From an uncultured Oscillospiraceae bacterium (GTDB lineage Bacteria > Bacillota > Clostridia > Oscillospirales > Oscillospiraceae): 18,070 bases of DNA. The notes beneath the pieces are model-generated. The model was not told the DNA's origin and searched no databases. It worked only from the letters and a program-made list of their open reading frames with translations. The first letter of the stretch is position 1. Each line of letters starts with the position of its first letter. The DNA is taken from contig CAPGBJ010000068.1 of assembly GCA_948616425.1 (NCBI GenBank), positions 1 to 18,070 of the forward strand, given 5' to 3'. The translations under genes and the position numbers were made by a program. Positions 6,399 to 13,794 of this stretch are shown here, one piece after another.

Positions 6399-7484
6399 AT
6401 GAAAAAACTATTGGCGCTGGTTGCGAGTTTTGCAATGATCACATGTCTGCTGGCTGGCTGCAACAAAGGGACGCAGGGCAATAACAGCTCTAACAGCGGA
6501 GCGGTTACGCCCCCCTCTGGCAGCGGCAGCACGTCCCTGTCCGGAGAAAACAGCGGCGCCTACGCAAATTTCCCCACCGGCAACATCACCTATATCTGTT
6601 CCGGTTCCGCTGGCGGCGGTCTTGATCTGTGCGCCCGCTTTATCGCCCCCTATATCGCAAATTATCTGCCCGGCAACGGTACCATCACGGTGGAAAATGT
6701 GACTGGCGGTTCCAACTGGAATGCCTACAACCGGCTGATCACATCCAAGCCGGACGGTCTGACCATCTGCACGCTGGCAACCCCCCAGTTCAGCAACTAC
6801 CTGAATCAATCCATGCAGATTCCATACACCATGGACAGCTACACCCCGCTGGCCAACTGCGTGACAGATTACTGCTGCATCTCTGTCCGCACTGACGACG
6901 CCCGCTTTACAGACGTCAACTCCCTGACCGATCTGGCCGAATTCCTAAAGGCCAACCCTGACACCGACTATCTAGTAAGCCTGACCTCTGGAGGCGGCGC
7001 GGACGAGCTGGTTATGTATGAATTTGAGGCCAAAGCCGGCGTGGAAAATCTGGAAGGCATCAACTATGCCGAGGGGATCAACGCCTCCCGAGCGGGATTC
7101 CTGGGCGGCGAAACCGACATCTACTCCGGGAAAGTCGGCGATACGCTGAACATGTTCAACGAGGGCACCGTAAAAGTACTCGGTGTTTTTGCCGCCGAGC
7201 GCTCCTCTCTGATGCCCGATGTCCCCACCGGGGCCGAGCAGGGCTTTGATATCGTCCTCGGTTCTGACCGCGGCATCATCGTCCCCAATGACATGGACCC
7301 TGAACTGTACGATCTGCTCTTGTCCGCAGTAGAGGCCGCATCCAACGATCCCGCCTATTTGGAGCAGATGGCTGCCGGCGGCTACGAGGTCAACTTCATC
7401 GGCGGCGAGGAGTACGTCGCCTACCTGAGAGAAATCGAGACTATGGTCAAGGGCTACGCCGACATTCTGGGGTACAACAACTAA
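6399..7484 (+). CDS. tctC: Tripartite tricarboxylate transporter substrate-binding lipoprotein (TctC/Bug family)
   Basis: This is a 361-residue extracytoplasmic binding protein. The start at 6399 has GGAGG at 6386-6390. Residues 1-20 are a lipoprotein signal peptide (MKKLLALVASF... ending LLAG) with Cys21 in the lipobox LLAGC. A Ser/Asn/Gly-rich linker follows (about 23-55), then the Bug-type fold with GSAGGGLDLCARFIAPYI near the start, a VENVTGGSNWNAYNRL block and the P-D-VPTGAEQGFDI segment typical of TctC proteins. It would capture a di- or tricarboxylate outside the cell and deliver it to the TctAB membrane unit. First gene of the tct operon, divergent from the PrpR-type activator. The ligand cannot be read from sequence; the neighbouring enzymes suggest a tricarboxylate. 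Confidence 0.95.
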   Translation: MKKLLALVASFAMITCLLAGCNKGTQGNNSSNSGAVTPPSGSGSTSLSGENSGAYANFPTGNITYICSGSAGGGLDLCARFIAPYIANYLPGNGTITVENVTGGSNWNAYNRLITSKPDGLTICTLATPQFSNYLNQSMQIPYTMDSYTPLANCVTDYCCISVRTDDARFTDVNSLTDLAEFLKANPDTDYLVSLTSGGGADELVMYEFEAKAGVENLEGINYAEGINASRAGFLGGETDIYSGKVGDTLNMFNEGTVKVLGVFAAERSSLMPDVPTGAEQGFDIVLGSDRGIIVPNDMDPELYDLLLSAVEAASNDPAYLEQMAAGGYEVNFIGGEEYVAYLREIETMVKGYADILGYNN

Positions 7485-7522
7485 ATCGCGCTCCAAATCA
7501 AAACCTGGAAATCCTTCCGTGC

Positions 7523-7553
7523 GGAGCCGGGACTGCTGTCAAATCTCGGCTCC
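7523..7553 (+). other. Intergenic hairpin between tctC and tctB
   Basis: GGAGCCGGGA (7523-7532) pairs with TCTCGGCTCC (7544-7553), one pair being G-U, around an 11-base loop. No T tract follows, so it is not a classical terminator. Hairpins after the binding-protein gene of solute transporter operons commonly protect the upstream mRNA and lower downstream expression, giving excess binding protein. That role is inferred here from position. Confidence 0.55.
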
Positions 7554-7579
7554 CACTTGGGTGAAAAAAGGAGAAATGT

Positions 7580-8029
7580 ATGAAAAAACTGATAACCCTG
7601 GATGCGTGGATTGGAATTGCTCTGATGATTTTTAGTGTCTTCTTCTGGGTGCTCTCCGGTAAATTCCCAGAGGAGGCACAGCTGTTCCCAAGATTTTTTC
7701 TGATTGCCAACTTTGCGCTCTCCGCCCTTCTGGTCATCAACACCGTCCGCCACAACAGCAAGCAGGAGACTGAAGCCCACAGTTCCATCAACTGGCAAGA
7801 ACTCGCACTGATTATAGAGGCCTACCTTGGCATAATGGCATATATCATCTGCATCAATTTTGTCGGCTTCTATGCGTCTACCACGGTATTCCTACTGGCC
7901 TTTATGCTGTTCCTAAATGTCCGCAAGCCCCTGGTCCTGGTGGGTGTTACCGCCGGAATGGACGCTTTTTTATATCTGTTGTTTACCATAGGGCTTAAAC
8001 TCAGCCTGCCCGCTGGGATGCTGTTTTAA
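7580..8029 (+). CDS. tctB: Tripartite tricarboxylate transporter small membrane subunit TctB
   Basis: The 149-residue hydrophobic protein has membrane segments at about 9-26, 38-55, 76-95, 99-113 and 118-137. The second is preceded by a conserved-looking FPRFF (36-40), as in TctB proteins. Length is normal for the subunit. It forms the small integral membrane part of the TTT transporter, working with TctA and the binding protein TctC in ion-driven carboxylate uptake. AAAAGGAGAAATGT precedes the ATG at 7580. A 95-base gap with a hairpin separates it from tctC, while only 11 bases separate it from tctA. Low sequence conservation is usual for TctB, so the call rests partly on position between tctC and tctA. 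Confidence 0.92.
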   Translation: MKKLITLDAWIGIALMIFSVFFWVLSGKFPEEAQLFPRFFLIANFALSALLVINTVRHNSKQETEAHSSINWQELALIIEAYLGIMAYIICINFVGFYASTTVFLLAFMLFLNVRKPLVLVGVTAGMDAFLYLLFTIGLKLSLPAGMLF

Positions 8030-8040
8030 GGAGGGGGAAT

Positions 8041-9558
8041 ATGTTCAGTACTTTGTTCAACTCCCTGCCCGCCATTGCGTCCAACCTCTTCAATCTGGAG
8101 ACCATTCTGTGTATCGTATTCGGCGTTGTGGGCGGCATGATCATCGGTGCCCTGCCGGGGCTGAGCGCCAACATGGGAATGGCACTGATGCTGCCCTTCA
8201 CATACAGCCTCTCTCCAATCTCCGCAATCGCTATGCTGATGACCATATATACGTCGGCTATCTGCGGCGGCTCCATCTCTGCCATACTGATCCACACCCC
8301 CGGCACCCCCTCCTCCGCGGCCACCGCCCTGGACGGCTATCCCTTGACCAAACAGGGCAGAGGATTGGAGACCTTGGGCGTGTCCATGACCAGTTCCATG
8401 ATCGGAGGAACGATCAGCGCCATTGCTATGCTGTTTCTGTCCCCGCCTCTGGCGGCCTTGTCCCTGAAATTCGGCTCGTTGGAATACTTCTTCCTGTCCT
8501 GCTTCGGCCTGTCCATCATCGCCAGCCTGGCCTCCAAGTCTGTGATTAAAGGGCTGATTGCCGGTGTGCTCGGGCTGATCGTGGGTACCATCGGTATCGA
8601 CGCCAGCACCGGCTTTCCGCGCTTCACCTTTGGGACAATCTCCCTGCTGGGCGGCATCCCCACAGTCCCCGCCCTGATCGGACTGTTTTCCCTTCCACAG
8701 GTCATCGACCAGCTGCAAGACGCCAGGCGCGGCAAAAAGACGGTCAATCTCAGCGACAAAGAGCATATCGGCAAGCGTCTGCTCCTCCCCTGGAAAGAGT
8801 ATCGGCCGCTGATTCCAACCATCTTAATCTCCTCTGTCATCGGCACCTTTGCGGGTATCCTTCCCGGAGCTGGCGGAGAAGTTGGCTCCTGGATGGCCTA
8901 CAACACGGCCAAAAACCGCTCCAAAAACAAGGAGTTGTTTGGAAAAGGCAGTTTTGAGGGCGTCGCTGCCTCTGAAGCGGGCAACAACGCGGTGACCGGG
9001 GGCGCCGCCATCCCTATGATGACCCTCGGCATTCCCGGTTCCAGCGGCGCCGCCATTCTGATGGGCGGCCTCATGATCCACGGCATGCAGCCCGGCGGCG
9101 ATCTGTTTCACGCCAAGGCCGAGATTACCTATGCGATTATTTTCGGCTTTCTTCTGGCCAACCTTTTTATGGGGGCAATCGGCCTTCTTATGGCGCGGTA
9201 TGTGGTGCTGATTACACGGGTCCCAGCCAATGTGCTGTGTCCCATTGTGGTTGTACTTGCCTCCATCGGTTCCTACGCGATTTCCAACGATATGTTCAAC
9301 GTGTATACCATGTTTGTCTTTGGCGTGATCGGGTATTTTCTCAGAAAGGCTCAGTTCCCGCCGGCCGCCATGGTTTTGGGCCTTCTGTTGGGCAAGATGG
9401 CCGAGCGCGGCCTGCGCCAGGCCATCAAGCTGTCCCGTGGAAATCTCTTGCAATACTTCCTGGGCCGCCCCTTCAGCATCGCCCTGGTGGTGCTGATCTT
9501 TGTCATGGTGGTGCTGCCTGTCATCATGGAAAAACGGAAAGAGAGACGGGCAAGTTGA
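8041..9558 (+). CDS. tctA: Tripartite tricarboxylate transporter large membrane subunit TctA
   Basis: The 505-residue polytopic membrane protein is of standard TctA length. Two related signature regions are visible: GALPGLSANMGMALMLPFTY (36-55) with GGSISAILIHTPGTPSSAA (76-94), and, around 307-353, a second half with SEAGNNAVTGGAAIPMMTLG followed by IPGSSGAAILMGGLMIHGMQ. These loops are the conserved translocation elements of the family. It is the channel subunit that moves the carboxylate using an ion gradient. The ATG at 8041 has AAGGAGGGGGA just upstream. Last gene of the tct operon. The hydrophilic tail EKRKERRAS is probably cytoplasmic. Family assignment is secure; the substrate is not known. 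Confidence 0.97.
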   Translation: MFSTLFNSLPAIASNLFNLETILCIVFGVVGGMIIGALPGLSANMGMALMLPFTYSLSPISAIAMLMTIYTSAICGGSISAILIHTPGTPSSAATALDGYPLTKQGRGLETLGVSMTSSMIGGTISAIAMLFLSPPLAALSLKFGSLEYFFLSCFGLSIIASLASKSVIKGLIAGVLGLIVGTIGIDASTGFPRFTFGTISLLGGIPTVPALIGLFSLPQVIDQLQDARRGKKTVNLSDKEHIGKRLLLPWKEYRPLIPTILISSVIGTFAGILPGAGGEVGSWMAYNTAKNRSKNKELFGKGSFEGVAASEAGNNAVTGGAAIPMMTLGIPGSSGAAILMGGLMIHGMQPGGDLFHAKAEITYAIIFGFLLANLFMGAIGLLMARYVVLITRVPANVLCPIVVVLASIGSYAISNDMFNVYTMFVFGVIGYFLRKAQFPPAAMVLGLLLGKMAERGLRQAIKLSRGNLLQYFLGRPFSIALVVLIFVMVVLPVIMEKRKERRAS

Positions 9559-9855
9559 TATGTGAACCGCCCTGTTGGCATCTCATTTTCTCTGTCCTCT
9601 GCGTGCGCCAACCTTGCCGCCTGAAACGAGAGGCATAGGCCAGCAAAGACAACAGAGGAAAGCCCCCTGATGTAGAATTACACCTACATCAGGGGGCAAA
9701 TGTATTATGGGAAAGAACGGGGGTTGGCCCTTCGTATAGGAGGCAGGCCAAGGCACAAACGGATATACGGCGCTGTGAGCAGCATAGCGGCTCCCACCCT
9801 GCACCGAGATGGATCCATCAAATACAAAGCAGCAGTCCCGGCAGCCTTTTCCCCA
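9559..9855. other. Intergenic region between convergent tctA and LRR genes
   Basis: I see no gene here. The only clear structure is the long hairpin at 9662-9697. The remainder carries open frames that look like accidental read-through and have no ribosome binding site or recognisable product. Confidence 0.6.
9662..9697. terminator. Long hairpin, probable bidirectional terminator
   Basis: GCCCCCTGATGTAG (9662-9675) is perfectly complementary to CTACATCAGGGGGC (9684-9697), with an 8-base loop. It lies between convergent genes, about 100 bases after the tctA stop. The T tract is poor: AAATG follows on the plus strand and TTTCC on the minus strand. It may therefore act as a weak terminator or as an RNA-stabilising end. 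Confidence 0.7.
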
Positions 9856-11412
9856 TCAACCATAATATTTGGCCCAAGGTGCGCCAGGGTACAGCCTTCC
9901 CTGTTTGATAAAGTATTCCACGCACACGGCGGCCAACTCCAGGTCCTGGATGGCGTGCATCATGGGGATGGGGGACTGTCCCCCTCCCAGGGGCGGGGCA
10001 TCCTCCTCCACCCCCGCGTACTCCGGGTTGTAGATCGCGTACCACACCCCCGTGTCTGTGTCCTCATAGCTCAGCGCGGCCCATCCTTCGGCGACATCTA
10101 CCTCCATGGAGTCCTCCTCCCCAAATGGGTTGAGGGAGAGATACAGCTCCTCCACATCCCCCTCTCGGACTTGCTTCACTAATTTTTTCACATAGTCTGG
10201 TGTGATCTCCACCCCCTCCCGGGCACTGCCGTCCTTGCTGATATGCAGCACTCTGTAAGGCGGTTTTTTATCCTGCCAGCCCTCCTCCACCACGCCGAGT
10301 TCCATCAGTTCAAAAGGGCTGACCCCCGCTCCCCGGACCCGGTTCTCTACCGTTTTAGCCTGGAGATACAGGCTGTCCAGCGCCTCCATGTGGAGAAGCT
10401 GACGCCTTGCGGGGAGGGTAACCAACTTCAGATTGGGCATTTGGGTCAGCAGCGCGCAGTCCCGGAAGTCCGTTCGGCTCAGATCCAGGACTTCCAGCTC
10501 GGGGCTGCTCAGAAGGAAGGAGAAGTCCCGGAACTCCGCCTCCGGCAGAGACAGATAGGTCAGCTTGGGCAGGTTCTTCAGCACCGAACCATCCCGCAGG
10601 TCGGTCTGGTCCAGCCCCAAACGGGCCAAATTGGGACACTGGAGGAGAAAGGAATAATCCTCCAAACGCAGTCGGGGCATAAACAGGCTCTCCAGATTGG
10701 GCAGGGACCCGAGCAGCGACCAGTCCCCTGGTTCCGGGGTCAGCCAATCGGGAAATACAGGGTAGCCCAAGGCGTACAGCGCACCGTTCAGTCCCCGGAC
10801 CTGCGCTAACTCTTCAGGCCGCTGGGGGATGTGGCCCAGACTTGCCCCAATCCAGTACAGCAGGCTGGGGTCCACCCTCTGCCGGCCGGCAGAGGGTGTG
10901 GGGGCAGGGGCGGCGCGCTCCTCCGGCGAGCCTGTCAGAATCAGATTGCGCAGGGCTTCTCCCGCCGCCTGCGGAGTCTCAAAAATGAGGGGCGGGTGGG
11001 CTGGCGGCTCGTCCCCCGCCTTGAAATAAACCGGCCTGTTCAGAATATATTCATCTAACTGCCGGTAAAACACAATGGACCTCTCTCGGTTAAAAATCAC
11101 CGCCCCACATCCGTGGGTGTACTCCGCACGGATAAACTGGGAGGCCATCTGATGCCGAGGCGGGTCGTGGTAGGCCGGGGCAGCGGCGGGCGGAAAGGGC
11201 GTCAGATAGAGGTTGTACATAGTTCCATTTTTCACCATCTGGGCCAAAGCGTCCACCAGGGTGGGCGTAATCTGCGCCCCGGCCAGTTCAATCATATCGT
11301 GCGGCCCCACAAAGGGTCTCAGACTTTTGGGCAGCTTGGCCCTCTGTTTTGGTACGGCGCAGATATACTGTGCATACCACCTGGACGCTGTCCCCCGCTT
11401 CTCCTCTGTCAC
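9856..11412 (-). CDS. Leucine-rich-repeat protein with a duplicated flanking domain
   Basis: I do not recognise this as a named family. Numbering from the ATG at 11427 (523 residues), five 22-residue leucine-rich repeats lie at about 235-340; four end in a LED or [LF]RD motif and carry the PNLxxLxL pattern. They are flanked by two related segments, ITPTLVDALAQMVKNG followed by LYLTPF (53-78) and ITPDYVKKLVKQVREG followed by LYLSLNPF (408-435). Each is followed by a beta-rich stretch and an A-x-x-x-[FL]I-x-x-G helix. The C-terminal end (VEYFIKQGRLYPGAPW) recalls Imm1-like immunity proteins, but weakly. There is no signal peptide, so it is probably cytoplasmic. I prefer the GTG at 11412 because GGAGG at 11420-11424 precedes it and the predicted promoter would leave only about 11 bases before the ATG. 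No toxin gene is adjacent. Confidence 0.8.
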   Translation of the reverse strand: MTEEKRGTASRWYAQYICAVPKQRAKLPKSLRPFVGPHDMIELAGAQITPTLVDALAQMVKNGTMYNLYLTPFPPAAAPAYHDPPRHQMASQFIRAEYTHGCGAVIFNRERSIVFYRQLDEYILNRPVYFKAGDEPPAHPPLIFETPQAAGEALRNLILTGSPEERAAPAPTPSAGRQRVDPSLLYWIGASLGHIPQRPEELAQVRGLNGALYALGYPVFPDWLTPEPGDWSLLGSLPNLESLFMPRLRLEDYSFLLQCPNLARLGLDQTDLRDGSVLKNLPKLTYLSLPEAEFRDFSFLLSSPELEVLDLSRTDFRDCALLTQMPNLKLVTLPARRQLLHMEALDSLYLQAKTVENRVRGAGVSPFELMELGVVEEGWQDKKPPYRVLHISKDGSAREGVEITPDYVKKLVKQVREGDVEELYLSLNPFGEEDSMEVDVAEGWAALSYEDTDTGVWYAIYNPEYAGVEEDAPPLGGGQSPIPMMHAIQDLELAAVCVEYFIKQGRLYPGAPWAKYYG

Positions 11413-11444
11413 TCCAAGCACCTCCATATGTGAGCGGTGAAATC

Positions 11445-11473
11445 AGTGTAACACAAAGCAGCAGCACATGCAA
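11445..11473 (-). promoter_or_regulatory. Sigma-70-type promoter for the LRR gene
   Basis: Reading leftward, TTGCAT (11473-11468) and TACACT (11450-11445) are separated by exactly 17 bases. Each matches four of six consensus positions. A start near 11438 would give a leader of about 26 bases to the GTG at 11412, with the ribosome binding site inside it. This supports separate transcription of the LRR gene. Confidence 0.5.
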
Positions 11474-11670
11474 GCGGACACAGCCATTGCAAACCGGCAG
11501 AAGGCCAATCGGAGGACCGCTCAAGTGAGAAAGGAACTGTCGCGCAAAATGCCCTACACAGGAAAAAGTATGACCAGCGGGAAGGGACGCATGGCCGCCC
11601 CACCCACGGCACCCCCTCGTACCTCCCTCTGCTTTGGGCGTGTCTTGTCCACGTTCCCGCCTGTCCCGCA

Positions 11671-12021
11671 CTATCTGGAGTACATAATTACCGCCAAATA
11701 CTCCAACTCTTCCTCACCGATGTTTTCAATCCCGTGAAAATCCCCCTCCTTGCACTGGATCATGTCCCCGGGTTCAAGCTCATAATACTTTCCGTTGTCG
11801 TTCACCCCCGCCCTGCCCTTCAGGATATAATAGGTCTCAAAGTCACCCACGTGGGTGTGAACTCCAGCAGAAACGCCGGGCTTCATCTTTGTGATACAGA
11901 ACAGGCGTCCCGCGCCATACATCTCCCCAGCCTCTAGAATGTTTATAATGCTCGCTTCACCGTTCCCGTTTTTTAGGCGGACGGCATCTACCACGCTCAT
12001 ATCCTTGTGGCGTCTGATCAT
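11671..12021 (-). CDS. Small cupin-domain protein
   Basis: The protein is a 116-residue single-domain cupin. Cupin motif 1 reads GVHTHVGDFETYYILKGRAG (53-72) with metal ligands His55, His57 and Glu62. Motif 2 reads PGDMIQCKEGDFHGIEN (84-100) with His96 as the fourth ligand. All four ligands are present, so it should bind a divalent metal. The ATG at 12021 is preceded by GGGAGG about 11 bases upstream. It is the last gene of the leftward operon, 24 bases after the epimerase-type SDR. Such cupins can be sugar or acid isomerases, decarboxylases or simple binding proteins; the reaction here cannot be told from the sequence. Confidence 0.9.
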   Translation of the reverse strand: MIRRHKDMSVVDAVRLKNGNGEASIINILEAGEMYGAGRLFCITKMKPGVSAGVHTHVGDFETYYILKGRAGVNDNGKYYELEPGDMIQCKEGDFHGIENIGEEELEYLAVIMYSR

Positions 12022-12045
12022 TGCAGCAAACCTCCCAAACGCAAT

Positions 12046-12951
12046 TTAAACAACCCCGCGCATAAAATCAATGTATTTTGAAAGCCCTTCCTCCAATGTA
12101 TATTTGGGACAATAGCCAAGGTCCCGAACGGTGTCGGCAATGTCCCATACCCCTTGGGCCTCGGTGATGACGCCATCCCCAACCCGATATACAAACTGTG
12201 GAATTTGTCTTTTGATTTCCGCCAGCACAGCCTCCAGCGTGGTACAGTGGCTCACCACATTATACACCGCGAGGTCATGTATCCCCTCTGCCGTCAGCGC
12301 CGCGCAGGAGCAGTATACCGCGTCGTCGACGTGCACCATCTCCAACGTCTGATCCCCGCCGCGCTCCAAACAGTACGGCTCATTCCGCACGGCGGCTTCC
12401 ACCGCACTTTTTACCCAGTTTGCCGTAACTTGATCCCCGCCATAGACCATGCCCACACGGAGGGACACACATTCCATGCCAAAGGAGTAATTATAGGCCC
12501 GCCCCAGCATCTCCGTCGTGGCCTTTGTCACGCCATAGGGCGTGCGGGGGAACAGCGGCGTTGTCAGCAAGATGGGCGCGCTGCCATGCTCGCCGTACGC
12601 GGCGTCTGAGCTGTAGAGCACCACGCGGCGTATTCCGCTCAGCCGTGCCGCCTCCAGCAAAGACGCCGTGCCGTCAATATTTGTGTGGACTGTCTGCAGG
12701 GGCACCTCCAGCGAAACCGTGGGGCTGGACTGCGCGGCGATATGGATGATCGCGTCCACCTGGTATGTCTGAAACACGTCCAGCAGGCGTGGAATATCGT
12801 ACAGTTCGCCGTATACATAGATGCGATTTTCCGAGGGGTAGGGCCGGCGCATACTTCTGCAAAAGTCAATTACAGTGTGGCCCTCCTGAAGCAGTCTTGC
12901 TGTCACCCCTCGGCCAATATAGCCGCCGGAGCCTGTTATAAATATATTCAT
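12046..12951 (-). CDS. NAD-dependent epimerase/dehydratase-type extended SDR
   Basis: This 301-residue extended short-chain dehydrogenase has the NAD-binding motif TGSGGYIG (6-13) with Gly7, Gly10 and Gly13. The active site contains LYSSDAAYG (112-120, Ser115) and PYGVTKATTEML with Tyr139 and Lys143. It also has the conserved VSLRVGMVYGG block (162-172) and the MVHVDDAV block (205-212) of this family. Members act on nucleotide sugars or, in catabolic operons, on free sugar acids and hydroxyacids. There is no sugar-nucleotide gene nearby, so a catabolic oxidoreductase or epimerase role is more likely; that is inference. AAGGAG lies about 10 bases before the ATG at 12951. The gene is 72 bases downstream of the FabG-like SDR in the same leftward operon. 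Confidence 0.92.
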   Translation of the reverse strand: MNIFITGSGGYIGRGVTARLLQEGHTVIDFCRSMRRPYPSENRIYVYGELYDIPRLLDVFQTYQVDAIIHIAAQSSPTVSLEVPLQTVHTNIDGTASLLEAARLSGIRRVVLYSSDAAYGEHGSAPILLTTPLFPRTPYGVTKATTEMLGRAYNYSFGMECVSLRVGMVYGGDQVTANWVKSAVEAAVRNEPYCLERGGDQTLEMVHVDDAVYCSCAALTAEGIHDLAVYNVVSHCTTLEAVLAEIKRQIPQFVYRVGDGVITEAQGVWDIADTVRDLGYCPKYTLEEGLSKYIDFMRGVV

Positions 12952-13023
12952 CGGCCCAAAGCTCCTTAAATCTAAAGTTTGAAATCAGTCTGCCAAGCAA
13001 TTATGTCAGGCTGTACGCCCATA

Positions 13024-13776
13024 TCAGAGCATCACATCGCCGCAGTTTGGCCCCAACGTCTGGCCAACAAACAGGTTTCCGTCTGGGTCCGCAGCCAACA
13101 GCACGGCGGCCGGCGCAACTTCGTGGGCCTGGCCGATGCGGCCGAGGGGCAGTTCGCCCAACTTGCGCGCAATCCATTCAGGGGGATTGGATGCAAACAT
13201 CCGAGTATCCACCGGCCCCGGCGCGATGCAGTTGACATTTACGCCACGCCTCCCCACCTCCCGGGCGAGGGACTTGGTAAAGGCGATGACACCGGCTTTT
13301 GCCGCACTGTAGTGCGCGGTATCAATGCCGCCAATCTGCCCCAGTTGGGATGTGACATTGATGATACGGCCAAAGCCCTTCTCCAGCATGGCGGGGAGCA
13401 CCAGCTTGTTGCACAGCACCACACTGCGCAAGTCGATGCGGATCATCCGGTCAAAATCCTCCATCGTCATGTCGGATACAGAGATCTTCTGGTCAATTCC
13501 AGCGCAGCACACCAGAATGTCAATCCCGCCGAGCTCCTCCATCACAGTATTTATCATATTTTGGATGTCCGCGTCACTGTCCAGATTGGCCTGGACGCAT
13601 ATCGCCCTTGTCCGGCAGTTCTGCTCTATTCTGGCTTTAAGCGCGGCGGCCGCTTCCCCTGAGGCGTTGTAATGGATGGCCACCTCCGCCCCCTCCTGTG
13701 CGTACGCCCAAGCAATTGCATATCCAATACCGGCCGACCCGCCGGTGACCAGAGCTTTTTTCCCTTTCAGTTTCAT
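13024..13776 (-). CDS. FabG-like short-chain dehydrogenase/reductase (SDR)
   Basis: This 250-residue classical SDR has the cofactor motif TGGSAGIG (11-18) and active site Ser143 (NVTSQLG), Tyr156 and Lys160 (AHYSAAKAG). It also has the IAPGPVDTRM block (184-193) seen in FabG-type enzymes. Two usual residues differ: the NNAG motif is CCAG (90-93), and the Asn of the catalytic tetrad (normally in V-N-L) is Asp115 in RIDLRS. The enzyme should oxidise or reduce a hydroxyl/keto pair using NAD(P). Location between a hydantoinase and an epimerase-type SDR argues for a catabolic role rather than fatty acid synthesis. AGGGAGGG lies about 10 bases before the ATG at 13776, and only 18 bases separate it from the hydantoinase stop. 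Confidence 0.92.
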   Translation of the reverse strand: MKLKGKKALVTGGSAGIGYAIAWAYAQEGAEVAIHYNASGEAAAALKARIEQNCRTRAICVQANLDSDADIQNMINTVMEELGGIDILVCCAGIDQKISVSDMTMEDFDRMIRIDLRSVVLCNKLVLPAMLEKGFGRIINVTSQLGQIGGIDTAHYSAAKAGVIAFTKSLAREVGRRGVNVNCIAPGPVDTRMFASNPPEWIARKLGELPLGRIGQAHEVAPAAVLLAADPDGNLFVGQTLGPNCGDVML

Positions 13777-13794
13777 GGCTGTCTTTCCCTCCCT

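Noticed and set aside
8026..8766. 246-codon minus frame opposite tctA
   Set aside because: Gly/Gln/Asp-rich composition typical of an antisense shadow; tctA is intact on the plus strand.
9662..9697. The long hairpin as a mobile-element terminal repeat or CRISPR-like unit
   Set aside because: It is a single copy, with no transposase, no second repeat and no spacer pattern nearby.
10243..10809. 188-codon plus frame opposite the LRR gene, with apparent Gln-rich repeats
   Set aside because: The repeats are the complement of the 22-residue LRR periodicity and not an independent gene.
11428..11670. Possible small gene between the LRR and cupin genes
   Set aside because: Open frames are short, lack ribosome binding sites and overlap the LRR promoter; nothing recognisable.
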